DNA from: Paenibacillus sp. LS1
Lineage (GTDB): Bacteria > Bacillota > Bacilli > Paenibacillales > Paenibacillaceae
DNA length: 63,305 nucleotides
NCBI RefSeq assembly: GCF_026013365.1
Contig: NZ_JAPDOE010000020.1
Coordinates: 1 to 63,305 of the forward strand
Reading direction: 5' to 3'
Within the stretch, counting starts at the first letter, position 1, and each line of letters begins with the position of its first letter. The position numbers and the translations under genes were made by a program. Positions 33,300-42,772 of this stretch are shown piece by piece. The notes below the pieces were generated by a model, which saw nothing but the letters and a program-made list of their open reading frames with translations, was not told the DNA's origin and did no database searches.

Positions 33300-33770
33300 A
33301 TGCCACGCAAAGGTCCAGTTACGAAAAGAGACGTTCTGCCTGATCCATTGTATAACAGCAAGTTGGTTACTCGTTTAATCAACCGCATCATGATCGGCGG
33401 AAAACGCGGTGTTGCTCAAAGCATTCTGTATAATGCGTTCAAGTTGATTCAAGAACGTACGGGTAATGACCCTATGGAAGTATTTGAAGCAGCAATCAAG
33501 AACATCATGCCAGTCCTGGAAGTTAAAGCTCGCCGTGTCGGCGGTGCCAACTACCAAGTACCAATCGAGGTGAAACCAGAGAGACGTACTGCTCTGGGAT
33601 TACGTTGGCTCGTGAACTACTCCCGCAACCGCGGTGAGAAAACAATGGAAGAGCGTTTGGCGGCTGAGATCATCGACGCTTCCAACAACACAGGCGCTTC
33701 CGTTAAAAAACGTGAAGATACGCACAAAATGGCTGAAGCGAACAAAGCGTTTGCTCACTACCGTTGGTAG
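33300..33770 (+). CDS. rpsG: 30S ribosomal protein S7
   Basis: S7 nucleates assembly of the 30S head by binding the 3' domain of 16S rRNA. The 156-aa protein starts MPRKGPVTKRDVLPDPLYNSK and has the usual length for Firmicutes. It lies 87 bp after rpsL behind AAAGGGGG, and 49 bp before fusA. Confidence 0.98.
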   Translation: MPRKGPVTKRDVLPDPLYNSKLVTRLINRIMIGGKRGVAQSILYNAFKLIQERTGNDPMEVFEAAIKNIMPVLEVKARRVGGANYQVPIEVKPERRTALGLRWLVNYSRNRGEKTMEERLAAEIIDASNNTGASVKKREDTHKMAEANKAFAHYRW

Positions 33771-33819
33771 GATTCAGTTCACAATAAAAAAACTTCAATT
33801 TTGAAGGGAGACCCATTTC

Positions 33820-35898
33820 ATGGCTAGAGAGTTCTCCTTGAAAAATACACGTAATATCGGGATCATGGCTCATATTGATGCGGGTAAAACCACTACAACT
33901 GAGCGGATCTTGTTCTACACAGGACGTACGCACAAAATCGGTGAAGTTCACGAAGGCGCTGCGACAATGGACTGGATGGAACAAGAGCAGGAGCGCGGAA
34001 TTACGATTACTTCCGCTGCTACTACCGCTGCTTGGAAGGGCCACCGCGTTAATATTATTGATACCCCGGGACACGTTGACTTCACTGTTGAAGTTGAACG
34101 TTCCCTTCGTGTATTGGACGGAGCAGTTGGTGTATTCAGTGCGAAAGAAGGCGTTGAGCCTCAGTCCGAAACCGTATGGAGACAGGCTGACAAGTACGGC
34201 GTACCTCGTATCGCATATGTAAACAAAATGGATATCATCGGTGCTGACTTCCTGAACGTTGTATCTGACATGCGTGATCGCCTTCAAGCGAACGCTGTTG
34301 CGATTCAACTTCCAATCGGCGCTGAAAATGATTTCAAAGGCATCATCGATATCGTTGCTCAAAAGGCTCATATGTACAAAGATGACCTGGGACAAGATAT
34401 CGAAGAAGTCGAAATTCCTGCAGAATTTGCAGATCAAGTTGAAGAACTTCGCAACGAGCTGATTGAGCGCGTTGCTGAACTGGACGAAGATTTGACAATG
34501 AAATACCTGGAAGGCGAAGAGATCACAATTGATGAGATCAAAACCGTACTCCGTAAAGGTGTTGTAGATGTTAAGATCTTCCCGGTTATCTGTGGATCCT
34601 CATACCGTAACAAAGGTGTTCAACTGATGTTGGATGCTGTTATCGACTACTTGCCAGCTCCAACAGATGTTGCATCGATCACGGGACATCTTGAAGATGG
34701 AACTGAAGCAATTCGTAAGTCATCCGATGAAGAGCCATTCTCCGCATTGGCATTCAAAATTATGACAGACCCTTACGTTGGTAAATTGACATTCTTCCGC
34801 GTATACTCCGGTGTTCTTCAATCCGGATCATATGTATTGAATGCCACTAAAAACAAGCGTGAGCGTATCGGTCGTATCCTTCAAATGCATGCGAACAGTC
34901 GTCAAGAAATTACTGTAGTTTACTCCGGTGATATTGCAGCTGCCGTAGGTTTGAAAGATACGGGTACAGGTGATACACTATGTGATGAGAAATATCCGGT
35001 TATCTTGGAGTCAATGAACTTCCCTGATCCGGTTATCGAAATCGCTGTTGAACCTAAAACCAAAGCTGACCAGGATAAACTGGGTGTTGCTCTCGGTAAG
35101 TTGACTGAAGAGGATCCAACTCTTCGTGCTCATACTGACGAAGAAACAGGCCAAACGATCTTGGCAGGTATGGGTGAGCTTCACCTTGATATCATCATCG
35201 ACCGTATGCGTCGTGAGTTCAAGGTTGAAACTACTGTGGGTAAACCACAAGTAGCTTACCGTGAAACATTCCGTGCTCCAGCGCGCGTTGAAGGTAAATT
35301 CGTACGTCAATCCGGTGGTCGTGGTCAATACGGTCACGTATGGGTTGAATTCGAACCTCTCGAGCCGGGTACAGGCAGCCAGTTCGAAAGTAAGGTTGTC
35401 GGTGGTTCGGTTCCAAGAGAATACATTCAACCTGCACTGTCAGGGATTGAAGAGCAAATGAAAAACGGCGTTATTGCAGGCTTCCCGCTTGTAGACGTTA
35501 AGGCTACAATTGTAGACGGATCTTACCATGATGTCGATTCCAATGAGATGGCATTTAAAATTGCCGGATCTATGGCGCTTAAAGCGGCTAAAGACAAGTG
35601 TAAACCAGTTCTGCTTGAGCCTATCATGAAAGTAGAAGTAACAGTTCCAGAAGAGTACATGGGTGACGTAATGGGTATGTTGAACTCCCGTCGTGGCCGC
35701 ATCGAAGGTATGGATTCCCGTAGTGGAGCTCAAATCATCCGTGCTAAGGTACCTTTGTCTGAAATGTTTGGTTACTCTACGACTCTTCGTTCCGGTACTC
35801 AAGGACGCGGCGTATTCTCCATGGAGCTCTCTCACTATGAAGAAGTTCCTAAGAGCATTGCTGAAGAAATCGTTGCTAAAACAAAAGGCACCGAGTAG
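33820..35898 (+). CDS. fusA: Translation elongation factor G
   Basis: EF-G is the GTPase that drives translocation on the ribosome. The 692-aa protein has the G domain with AHIDAGKTT (G1, residues 17-25), DTPGHVDF (G3) and NKMD (G4), then domains II-V including the domain IV tip that enters the A site. The fusidic acid contact region shows no obvious change. AAGGGAG precedes the ATG. Confidence 0.98.
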   Translation: MAREFSLKNTRNIGIMAHIDAGKTTTTERILFYTGRTHKIGEVHEGAATMDWMEQEQERGITITSAATTAAWKGHRVNIIDTPGHVDFTVEVERSLRVLDGAVGVFSAKEGVEPQSETVWRQADKYGVPRIAYVNKMDIIGADFLNVVSDMRDRLQANAVAIQLPIGAENDFKGIIDIVAQKAHMYKDDLGQDIEEVEIPAEFADQVEELRNELIERVAELDEDLTMKYLEGEEITIDEIKTVLRKGVVDVKIFPVICGSSYRNKGVQLMLDAVIDYLPAPTDVASITGHLEDGTEAIRKSSDEEPFSALAFKIMTDPYVGKLTFFRVYSGVLQSGSYVLNATKNKRERIGRILQMHANSRQEITVVYSGDIAAAVGLKDTGTGDTLCDEKYPVILESMNFPDPVIEIAVEPKTKADQDKLGVALGKLTEEDPTLRAHTDEETGQTILAGMGELHLDIIIDRMRREFKVETTVGKPQVAYRETFRAPARVEGKFVRQSGGRGQYGHVWVEFEPLEPGTGSQFESKVVGGSVPREYIQPALSGIEEQMKNGVIAGFPLVDVKATIVDGSYHDVDSNEMAFKIAGSMALKAAKDKCKPVLLEPIMKVEVTVPEEYMGDVMGMLNSRRGRIEGMDSRSGAQIIRAKVPLSEMFGYSTTLRSGTQGRGVFSMELSHYEEVPKSIAEEIVAKTKGTE

Positions 35899-35960
35899 TT
35901 TTCTCACACTGGATGCAAGTGCATAAGAATTCATTTCGGAGCACTTCATTCAGTGAAAAC
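35899..35960 (+). other. Long hairpin in the fusA-tuf spacer
   Basis: CACTGGATGCAAGTGC (35907-35922) pairs with GCACTTCATTCAGTG (35941-35955), giving about 15 bp with one bulged C and a G.U pair. GTTTTC and GAAAAC flanks extend it. No T run follows. It could set the fusA:tuf mRNA ratio by processing or by protecting the downstream tuf message. Confidence 0.55.
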
Positions 35961-35993
35961 ATAAAATTATAATTTTAAGGAGGCCACGTTCAA

Positions 35994-37184
35994 ATGGCAA
36001 AGGCTAAATACGAACGTAATAAACCCCACGTTAACATCGGTACGATCGGTCACGTCGATCACGGTAAAACAACACTGACTGCTGCAATCACAACTGTATT
36101 GTCCAAAACTTACGGTGGTGCAGCAATTGCATTCGATCAAATCGATAAAGCTCCAGAAGAGCGCGAGCGCGGTATCACAATCTCCACATCACACGTTGAG
36201 TACGAAACTGACACTCGTCACTACGCTCACGTAGACTGCCCGGGTCACGCCGACTATGTTAAAAACATGATCACTGGCGCGGCACAAATGGACGGAGCTA
36301 TCTTGGTAGTATCCGCAGCTGATGGTCCAATGCCACAAACTCGTGAGCATATCTTGCTCTCCCGTCAAGTAGGCGTACCTTACATCGTTGTATTCTTGAA
36401 CAAATGCGACATGGTTGAAGACGAAGAGTTGTTGGAATTGGTTGAGATGGAAGTTCGCGACCTTCTTAACGAATATGAGTTCCCAGGTGACGATACTCCA
36501 ATCACTCGTGGATCCGCTCGTGAAGCTCTGCAAAATCCTGATGGTGAGTGGGCTCAAAAAATCGTTGAGATGTTCAAAGAGATCGATACTTACATCCCAT
36601 TGCCTGAGCGTCAAACTGACAAGCCTTTCTTGATGCCTGTCGAGGACGTATTCTCCATCACTGGTCGTGGTACTGTTGCTACTGGCCGTGTAGAGCGTGG
36701 TACTGTTAAAGTCGGCGAAGAGATCGAAATCGTTGGTATTACTGAAGAAACTAAAAAATCCGTAGTTACGGGCGTAGAAATGTTCCGTAAATTGTTGGAT
36801 TCCGCTCAAGCGGGCGACAACATCGGTGCATTGTTGCGTGGTGTTGACCGTACTCAAATCGAGCGTGGTCAAGTACTTGCGAAACCGGGTTCTGTTAAGC
36901 CACACACAGAATTCACTGCACAAATCTACGTTTTGACTAAAGAAGAGGGTGGCCGTCACAAGCCTTTCTTCACTGGATACCGTCCACAGTTCTACTTCCG
37001 TACAACTGACGTAACAGGCATCATCAACTTGCCTGAAGGTACTGAAATGGTAATGCCTGGTGATAACATCACTGTTACTGTTTCCCTGATCTCCCCAATC
37101 GCGATTGAAGAAGGAACTAAGTTCTCCATTCGTGAAGGCGGACGTACAGTAGGTGCCGGTTCCGTAGCATCGATCCAAAAATAA
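35994..37184 (+). CDS. tuf: Translation elongation factor Tu
   Basis: EF-Tu delivers aminoacyl-tRNA to the ribosome. The 396-aa protein has the GTPase motifs GHVDHGKTT (about 18-26), DCPGHADY and NKCD, and domains II and III of normal length. AAGGAGG precedes the ATG. Extreme codon bias (for example CGT for Arg, GTA/GTT for Val) fits very high expression. It ends the str cluster, with a strong terminator behind it. Confidence 0.99.
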   Translation: MAKAKYERNKPHVNIGTIGHVDHGKTTLTAAITTVLSKTYGGAAIAFDQIDKAPEERERGITISTSHVEYETDTRHYAHVDCPGHADYVKNMITGAAQMDGAILVVSAADGPMPQTREHILLSRQVGVPYIVVFLNKCDMVEDEELLELVEMEVRDLLNEYEFPGDDTPITRGSAREALQNPDGEWAQKIVEMFKEIDTYIPLPERQTDKPFLMPVEDVFSITGRGTVATGRVERGTVKVGEEIEIVGITEETKKSVVTGVEMFRKLLDSAQAGDNIGALLRGVDRTQIERGQVLAKPGSVKPHTEFTAQIYVLTKEEGGRHKPFFTGYRPQFYFRTTDVTGIINLPEGTEMVMPGDNITVTVSLISPIAIEEGTKFSIREGGRTVGAGSVASIQK

Positions 37185-37260
37185 TTCGGCTTAACGCTGA
37201 ATAAAGCATATGCAACAGTGTACTGGAACGAGTAACATTGTACTGTAACGAAGCTTCGGA

Positions 37261-37299
37261 AGAGTTCTTTATCCGACATCGGATAAAGAACTCTTTTAT
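37261..37299 (+). terminator. Terminator after tuf
   Basis: A perfect inverted repeat of 14-16 bp (AGAGTTCTTTATCCGA / TCGGATAAAGAACTCT) is followed by TTTTATT. This is a strong intrinsic terminator ending the str operon. Confidence 0.95.
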
Positions 37300-37454
37300 T
37301 ATGTGTAAAGTTTCGGAACCTGCGTCATACGAAATGAACATCATTTACAAAAATAGAAGGATTGGTAAGGCAGCCTGGATATTGAAGAGAACACTGCACT
37401 AAACGAAGTCATTTCATCAGAAAAGATTAGTTTAAATGTTTTTTTTAAATATGC

Positions 37455-37483
37455 TTGCAATACGCCCATCTTTTCTATATAAT
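37455..37483 (+). promoter_or_regulatory. Sigma-A promoter of the S10-spc-alpha operon
   Basis: TTGCAA (37455-37460), a 17-bp spacer and TATAAT (37478-37483) lie in the 435-bp gap between tuf and rpsJ, after a T-rich upstream tract. The leader to rpsJ (about 130 nt) holds a GGCCCC...GGGGC hairpin near 37539-37555 but no recognisable riboswitch. Confidence 0.85.
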
Positions 37484-37620
37484 AATGAATGTTGTTCTGT
37501 GACGTTGCGATGATGTGAGAGGTTACTGGCACACCCGGCCCCTTTGCCATGGGGCAGTGGCTAGAAAATTTTCACGGAGTATGTCCGATAAAAAATTGGG
37601 CGATAGAAGGAGGGACTAAA

Positions 37621-37929
37621 ATGGCAAAGCAAAAAATTCGTATTCGTTTGAAAGCTTACGACCACAGAATTCTTGATCAATCCGCGGAGAAAATTGTTGA
37701 AACAGCAAAACGTTCGGGTGCAGGTGTATCCGGTCCGATTCCGCTTCCTACTGAAAAACAAATCATTACTATTCTTCGTGCGGTGCACAAGTACAAGGAT
37801 TCTCGGGAACAATTCGAACAACGCACACATAAGCGTTTGATCGACATCGTTAACCCGACTCCACAAACTGTGGATGCCTTGATGCGCTTGGATCTGCCGT
37901 CCGGTGTAGATATCGAAATTAAATTGTAA
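37621..37929 (+). CDS. rpsJ: 30S ribosomal protein S10
   Basis: S10 (NusE) is part of the 30S head and also joins NusB in rRNA antitermination. The 102-aa protein starts MAKQKIRIRLKAYDHR. The ATG at 37621 follows AGAAGGAGGG; codons in frame upstream to 37549 include the leader and are not used. It is the first gene of the roughly 15-kb S10-spc-alpha cluster. Confidence 0.98.
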   Translation: MAKQKIRIRLKAYDHRILDQSAEKIVETAKRSGAGVSGPIPLPTEKQIITILRAVHKYKDSREQFEQRTHKRLIDIVNPTPQTVDALMRLDLPSGVDIEIKL

Positions 37930-37975
37930 TACAAGATACAACAAAGACCATGTATAAAGGAAAAGAGGTGTCAAC

Positions 37976-38599
37976 ATGAAAGCAATCTTAGGAAAAAAAC
38001 TCGGAATGACTCAAGTATTTACTCCTGAAGGTAACGTAGTTCCAGTAACGGTTATCGAAGCAGGCCCTTGTGTTGTTTTGCAAAAGAAAGACATTGAGAA
38101 TGATGGCTACGAAGCGATTCAAATCGGTTACTCCGATAAGAAAGAAAAAAATGCTAACAAGCCAGAAGCAGGTCACGCTAAAAAAGCGAACACTGCCCCT
38201 AAGCGCTACGTTCGTGAAGTTCGCGGTATCAACATCGCAGAATATGAAGTTGGCCAAGAACTGAAAGCTGACATTTTCGCTGAAGGCGAATTCGTTGACG
38301 TAACGGGTATTTCTAAAGGTAAAGGTTTTGCCGGCGTTATCAAACGTTGGGGACAAAGCACTGGACCTATGTCACACGGTTCGCGTTATCACCGTGGCCC
38401 TGGTTCAATGGGTTCGATCCAAGCTAACCGAGTTCCTAAAGGCAAACGCCTGCCAGGACACATGGGACATGATACGGTTACAATTCAACGTCTTGAAGTA
38501 GTTAAAGTAGACGCTGAGCGTAACGTGTTGCTCGTGAAAGGTTCCATTCCTGGACCGAAAAACAGTCTCATTAAAGTTAAAGAAACAGTGAAAAAATAA
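37976..38599 (+). CDS. rplC: 50S ribosomal protein L3
   Basis: L3 is an early assembly protein whose long loop reaches the peptidyl-transferase centre. The 207-aa protein shows the conserved central segment GVIKRWGQSTGPMSHGSRYHR. AAAGAGGTG precedes the ATG. The order rpsJ-rplC-rplD-rplW is the standard S10 operon order. Confidence 0.98.
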   Translation: MKAILGKKLGMTQVFTPEGNVVPVTVIEAGPCVVLQKKDIENDGYEAIQIGYSDKKEKNANKPEAGHAKKANTAPKRYVREVRGINIAEYEVGQELKADIFAEGEFVDVTGISKGKGFAGVIKRWGQSTGPMSHGSRYHRGPGSMGSIQANRVPKGKRLPGHMGHDTVTIQRLEVVKVDAERNVLLVKGSIPGPKNSLIKVKETVKK

Positions 38600-38624
38600 C
38601 CACTGAAGAAAGGAGGAACACAAA

Positions 38625-39248
38625 ATGCCAAAAGTATCAGTTTACAATGTAGATGGTAGCCAAGTAGGCGAAGTTGAATTGAACGATGCGGTTTTCGGAA
38701 TTGAACCGAACCAACACGTTCTGTACGATGCAGTTCTCATGCAACGCGCTTCCCTTCGTCAAGGTACCCACAAAGTAAAAGGACGTTCTGAAGTACGTGG
38801 CGGTGGACGTAAGCCTTGGAAACAAAAAGGTACAGGTCGCGCTCGTCAAGGTTCAATTCGTTCGCCACAATGGAAAGGCGGCGGTATCGTATTTGGTCCA
38901 ACACCACGGAGCTATGCGTACAAACTGCCTAAGAAAGTTCGCCGCTTGGCGATTAAATCAGCCCTTTCATCTAAAGTGCTTGACAATGACATTATCGTTT
39001 TGGACGCTCTCACGTTGAGCTCACCTAAAACTAAAGAATTTGCAGCCATCTTGAGTAACCTCAAAGTGGGACGTAAAGCTTTGATCGTAGCTCCTAGCTA
39101 TGATGATAATGTAGCTCTTTCCGCACGGAATATTCCAGGCGTGAAATTCGTAGCTGCTGACGGCATTAATGTTCTTGACGTGCTTTCGCACGACAAACTG
39201 ATCATTACGAAAGAAGCAGTTCAGAAGGTAGAGGAGGTGCTCGCGTAA
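38625..39248 (+). CDS. rplD: 50S ribosomal protein L4
   Basis: L4 lines the exit tunnel with an extended loop (GGGRKPWKQKGTGRARQGSI, about 65-85), where macrolide-resistance changes occur; no such change is evident. It is 207 aa. Its stop overlaps the rplW start by one base (TAATG), giving translational coupling. Confidence 0.98.
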   Translation: MPKVSVYNVDGSQVGEVELNDAVFGIEPNQHVLYDAVLMQRASLRQGTHKVKGRSEVRGGGRKPWKQKGTGRARQGSIRSPQWKGGGIVFGPTPRSYAYKLPKKVRRLAIKSALSSKVLDNDIIVLDALTLSSPKTKEFAAILSNLKVGRKALIVAPSYDDNVALSARNIPGVKFVAADGINVLDVLSHDKLIITKEAVQKVEEVLA

Positions 39249-39538
39249 TGAAAGATCCTCGTGATATTGTAAAACGTCCGATTATTACGGAACGTACAGC
39301 TGACATGATGAATGACTTGAAATATGTATTTGAAGTCGACATCCGTGCAAACAAAACCGAGATCAAGAAAGCCGTAGAAGCTATTTTCAATGTAAAAGTG
39401 AAAAACGTGAACACGCTTCGTGTTCCAGCTAAGCCAAAACGGTACGGACGTTATTCCGGATATACTAGCGAATGGAAAAAAGCGTTTGTAACGCTGACAA
39501 AAGACAGCAAAACGCTTGAGTTCTTTGAAACTGTATAA
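39248..39538 (+). CDS. rplW: 50S ribosomal protein L23
   Basis: L23 sits at the tunnel exit and docks trigger factor and SRP. The 96-aa protein begins MKDPRDIVKRPIITERTADM and contains the basic loop KNVNTLRVPAKPKRYGRY. AGAGGAGGTGC inside the end of rplD serves as its ribosome binding site. Confidence 0.98.
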   Translation: MKDPRDIVKRPIITERTADMMNDLKYVFEVDIRANKTEIKKAVEAIFNVKVKNVNTLRVPAKPKRYGRYSGYTSEWKKAFVTLTKDSKTLEFFETV

Positions 39539-39568
39539 TTGAATTTTTGAAGTAAGGAGGGAAACCCA

Positions 39569-40399
39569 GTGCCAATCAAAAAGTATAAACCAACATCCCC
39601 GGCAAGACGGAACATGTCCGTTTCTACATTTGAGGAAATCACCACAAATCAGCCGGAGAAATCGTTGTTGGCCCCGTTGAGCAAACAAGCAGGCCGCAAC
39701 AACCAAGGTAAAATTACAGTTCGTCACCATGGTGGTGGACACAAACGTAAATACCGTATCATCGACTTCAAACGTACTAAAGATGGAATACCGGGCCGCG
39801 TTGCTACGATTGAGTATGACCCGAACCGTACATCTAATATCGCTCTGATTCACTATGCTGATGGTGAGAAACGTTACATCATCGCTCCTAAAGGTTTGAA
39901 AGTTGGAGATCAAGTGTTCTCTGGACCTGAATCAGACATCAAAATCGGTAACGCACTGCCACTCGAAAACATTCCAGTAGGTACCGTTATCCACAACATC
40001 GAGTTGAAACCAGGTAAAGGCGGACAATTGGTTCGTGCTGCTGGTACAGAAGCTCAATTGCTTGGTAAAGAAGAAAAATACGTTTCCGTTCGTCTCTCTT
40101 CCGGAGAAGTTCGTCGTATTTTGAAAGTTTGCCGCGCGACAATCGGATCTGTTGGTAACCAAGACCACGAGCTCATCAAAATCGGTAAAGCCGGTCGTAG
40201 CCGTTGGTTGGGTAAACGTCCTGAGGTTCGTGGTGTAGTAATGAACCCTAACGATCACCCACACGGTGGTGGTGAAGGTCGTGCTCCAATCGGACGTAAA
40301 TCGCCAATGTCACCATGGGGTAAACCTACTCTTGGTTACAAAACGCGTAAGAAAAATAAAGCTTCTGATAAATACATCATTCGCCGCCGCACGAAGTAA
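39569..40399 (+). CDS. rplB: 50S ribosomal protein L2
   Basis: L2 is essential for subunit association and peptidyl transfer. The 276-aa protein has the conserved C-terminal segment VVMNPNDHPHGGGEGRAPIG, with the histidine important for activity. The start is GTG at 39569 behind TAAGGAGGG. It has the usual Bacillales length. Confidence 0.98.
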   Translation: MPIKKYKPTSPARRNMSVSTFEEITTNQPEKSLLAPLSKQAGRNNQGKITVRHHGGGHKRKYRIIDFKRTKDGIPGRVATIEYDPNRTSNIALIHYADGEKRYIIAPKGLKVGDQVFSGPESDIKIGNALPLENIPVGTVIHNIELKPGKGGQLVRAAGTEAQLLGKEEKYVSVRLSSGEVRRILKVCRATIGSVGNQDHELIKIGKAGRSRWLGKRPEVRGVVMNPNDHPHGGGEGRAPIGRKSPMSPWGKPTLGYKTRKKNKASDKYIIRRRTK

Positions 40400-40470
40400 T
40401 ACACACTGTGCATAACTTCGTGAGGCATCTGCGGATGCATTATAGCTATGTTTGAAGGGAGGATCTCCAC

Positions 40471-40749
40471 ATGGGTCGCAGTTTGAAAAAAGGGCCATTC
40501 ATTGATGGCTACATGCTTAAAAAGGTAGAAGAGATGGAAGCTTCGGGTAAGAAGAATGTAATCAAAACCTGGTCCCGTCGTTCTACAATTTTCCCACAAT
40601 TCATCGGACACACATTTGGCGTTTACGATGGTCGTAAACACGTGCCAGTGTATGTAACTGAGGACATGGTCGGACACAAACTGGGTGAGTTCGCTCCAAC
40701 CCGTACGTACAAAGGCCATACTGATGATGATAAGAAAACAAGAAGATAA
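40471..40749 (+). CDS. rpsS: 30S ribosomal protein S19
   Basis: S19 forms a complex with S13 at the top of the 30S head, contacting the A-site tRNA. It is 92 aa, starting MGRSLKKGPFIDGYMLKKV and containing the RSTIFPQFIGHTFGVYDGRKH core. GGGAGG precedes the ATG. Confidence 0.98.
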   Translation: MGRSLKKGPFIDGYMLKKVEEMEASGKKNVIKTWSRRSTIFPQFIGHTFGVYDGRKHVPVYVTEDMVGHKLGEFAPTRTYKGHTDDDKKTRR

Positions 40750-40784
40750 ATGAACATCTTTAATGTTTGAGAGGAGGTTACACA

Positions 40785-41117
40785 ATGGAAGCAAAAGCAC
40801 ATGCTAAGTTTATCCGGATTGCTCCTCGTAAAGTTCAACTCGTTGTTGACTTAATTCGCGGCAAGCAAGTAGGTGAGGCGGTTGCCATTCTCCGTCACAC
40901 TCCGAAATCTGCTTCTCCAATCGTTGAGAAGTTGCTTAACTCCGCTATTGCGAATGCGGAACATAACTATTCTTTGGATGTTAATAACTTGGTTATCTCG
41001 CAAGCTTACGTGAACCAAGGACCGACAATGAAACGTTTCCGCCCTCGTGCAATGGGACGTGCAAGTCGTATTAACAAACGTACAAGCCACATTACTTTGG
41101 TGGTATCTGAGAAATAG
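40785..41117 (+). CDS. rplV: 50S ribosomal protein L22
   Basis: L22 has a long beta hairpin lining the exit tunnel next to L4. It is 110 aa, starting MEAKAHAKFIRIAPRKVQLV. The ATG at 40785 follows GAGAGGAGG; a GTG/ATG further upstream in frame would lie before that site. The hairpin tip (RFRPRAMGRASRINKRTSH) is unaltered in length. Confidence 0.98.
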   Translation: MEAKAHAKFIRIAPRKVQLVVDLIRGKQVGEAVAILRHTPKSASPIVEKLLNSAIANAEHNYSLDVNNLVISQAYVNQGPTMKRFRPRAMGRASRINKRTSHITLVVSEK

Positions 41118-41132
41118 AAGGAGGGGAAATGT

Positions 41133-41798
41133 GTGGGCCAAAAGGTAAATCCAATCGGACTCCGTGTCGGAATTATCCGTGACTGGGAATCTAAATGGTA
41201 TGCAGGCAAAGACTTCGGTGATCTTTTGATGGAAGACGTGAGAATTCGTGAATTCCTGAAAAATAAATTGAAAGACTCCGCTTTATCTCGTGTGGAAATT
41301 GAGAGAGCGGCTAACCGCGTAAACGTAACGATTCACACTGCTAAACCAGGTATGGTTATTGGTAAGGGTGGTTCGGAAGTTGAAAATCTTCGTAACCAAA
41401 TTACGAAAATTGCTGGCGGTAAAAAAGTACACATCAATATCTCTGAGATTAAGAACCAAGATCTGGACGCTATCCTTGTAGCTGAAAGCATTGCACAACA
41501 ATTGGAACGTCGTGTTTCTTTCCGTCGTGCTTTGAAACAAGCAATTCAAAGAACTATGCGCTCTGGTGCAAAAGGTATTAAAACTCAAGTAGGCGGACGT
41601 CTTGGCGGCGCTGAGATTGCACGTTCTGAAGGCTACAGCGAAGGAACTGTTCCACTGCACACACTGCGTGCTGACATCGATTATGGTACAGCAGAGGCTC
41701 ATACTACTTACGGACTTATCGGCGTAAAAGTATGGATCTATCGTGGAGAGGTTCTTCCTACGGCTAAGAAACAAGCAGCTAAGGAAGGAGGCAACTAA
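41133..41798 (+). CDS. rpsC: 30S ribosomal protein S3
   Basis: S3 forms part of the mRNA entry tunnel and its helicase site. The 221-aa protein has an N-terminal KH domain (GMVIGKGGSEVENLRNQI, about 70-87) and the C-terminal S3 domain. The start is GTG at 41133 behind AAGGAGGGG, giving MGQKVNPIGLRVG as in the family. Confidence 0.98.
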   Translation: MGQKVNPIGLRVGIIRDWESKWYAGKDFGDLLMEDVRIREFLKNKLKDSALSRVEIERAANRVNVTIHTAKPGMVIGKGGSEVENLRNQITKIAGGKKVHINISEIKNQDLDAILVAESIAQQLERRVSFRRALKQAIQRTMRSGAKGIKTQVGGRLGGAEIARSEGYSEGTVPLHTLRADIDYGTAEAHTTYGLIGVKVWIYRGEVLPTAKKQAAKEGGN

Positions 41799-41800
41799 TC

Positions 41801-42235
41801 ATGTTGGTACCAAAACGCGTAAAACACCGTAAGCAACAACGTGGACATATGAAAGGCCAAGCTAAAGGCGGAACAACTCTGAACTTCGGCGAATATGGTC
41901 TTCAAGCTACGGAACCGGCTTGGATTACGAACCGTCAGATTGAAGCGGCTCGTATTGCAATGACACGTTATATCAAACGTGGCGGTAAAGTTTGGATCAA
42001 AATTTTCCCTGACAAACCAGTTACTCAAAAGCCTCTCGAGGTTCGGATGGGTAGCGGTAAAGGTAACGTGGAAAAATGGGTTGCAGTAGTGAAACCTGGT
42101 AAGATCATGTTTGAACTTGCTGGTGTACCGGAGGATGTTGCACGCGAAGCAATGCGCCTTGCCGCTCACAAACTGCCAATCAAAACGAAGTTCGTGAAAC
42201 GTGAAGAAGTGGGTGGTGAAGCAAATGAAAGCTAG
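41801..42235 (+). CDS. rplP: 50S ribosomal protein L16
   Basis: L16 helps position A-site tRNA. It is 144 aa, starting MLVPKRVKHRKQQRGHMKGQ. It follows rpsC by 2 bp with AAGGAGG inside the end of rpsC, and its last 11 bases overlap the start of rpmC, so translation of all three is coupled. Confidence 0.98.
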   Translation: MLVPKRVKHRKQQRGHMKGQAKGGTTLNFGEYGLQATEPAWITNRQIEAARIAMTRYIKRGGKVWIKIFPDKPVTQKPLEVRMGSGKGNVEKWVAVVKPGKIMFELAGVPEDVAREAMRLAAHKLPIKTKFVKREEVGGEANES

Positions 42236-42422
42236 TGAATTTCGCAACCTAACCTCTGCTGAAATCGAGCAAAAGATTGCCGGATTTAAAGAAGAACTCT
42301 TTAACCTCCGCTTTCAATTAGCTACCGGTCAGCTGGATAACCCGACTCGCATCCGTGATGTGCGGAAAGAAATAGCTCGTGCTAAAACCATTATCCGTGA
42401 AAGAGAATTGGGAATCGGTTAA
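42225..42422 (+). CDS. rpmC: 50S ribosomal protein L29
   Basis: L29 lies near L23 at the tunnel exit. The 65-aa all-helical protein begins MKASEFRNLTSAEIEQKI. The ATG at 42225 lies inside the end of rplP, preceded by GGGTGGTGAA. An in-frame ATG at 42201 would add eight unconserved residues. Confidence 0.97.
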   Translation: MKASEFRNLTSAEIEQKIAGFKEELFNLRFQLATGQLDNPTRIRDVRKEIARAKTIIRERELGIG

Positions 42423-42470
42423 TTAGGGATAGGATATACAATCCGTCCGTAATCAGGAAGGAGGCCAACA

Positions 42471-42737
42471 ATGAGCGAAGAACGTAACGCACGTAAAGTG
42501 CAAACCGGTAAAGTGGTCAGCGATAAAATGGATAAAACGATTGTTGTTGCTGTAGAAACTTACAAAAAACACAACTTGTACCATAAACGCATTAAGGTTA
42601 CTAAAAAATTCAAAGCACATGACGAAGAAAACACTGCGAAAATCGGTGACACGGTGAAAATCATGGAGACTCGTCCGCTTTCGAAAGATAAACGCTGGAG
42701 ACTTACTGAAATCGTAGAAAAAGCGGTTATCATCTAA
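42471..42737 (+). CDS. rpsQ: 30S ribosomal protein S17
   Basis: S17 is an OB-fold primary 16S rRNA-binding protein. The 88-aa protein has the signature KVVSDKMDKTIVVAVE near the N-terminus. AAGGAGG precedes the ATG. Confidence 0.98.
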   Translation: MSEERNARKVQTGKVVSDKMDKTIVVAVETYKKHNLYHKRIKVTKKFKAHDEENTAKIGDTVKIMETRPLSKDKRWRLTEIVEKAVII

Positions 42738-42772
42738 TGCATCAGCAGCATAGCTGAAAGGAGGAATACTAA

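Noticed and set aside
37539..37555. GGCCCC...GGGGC hairpin before rpsJ as an S10-type L4 leader
   Set aside because: The described L4-controlled S10 leader is a gamma-proteobacterial element with a different structure; only a 5-bp stem is visible here.
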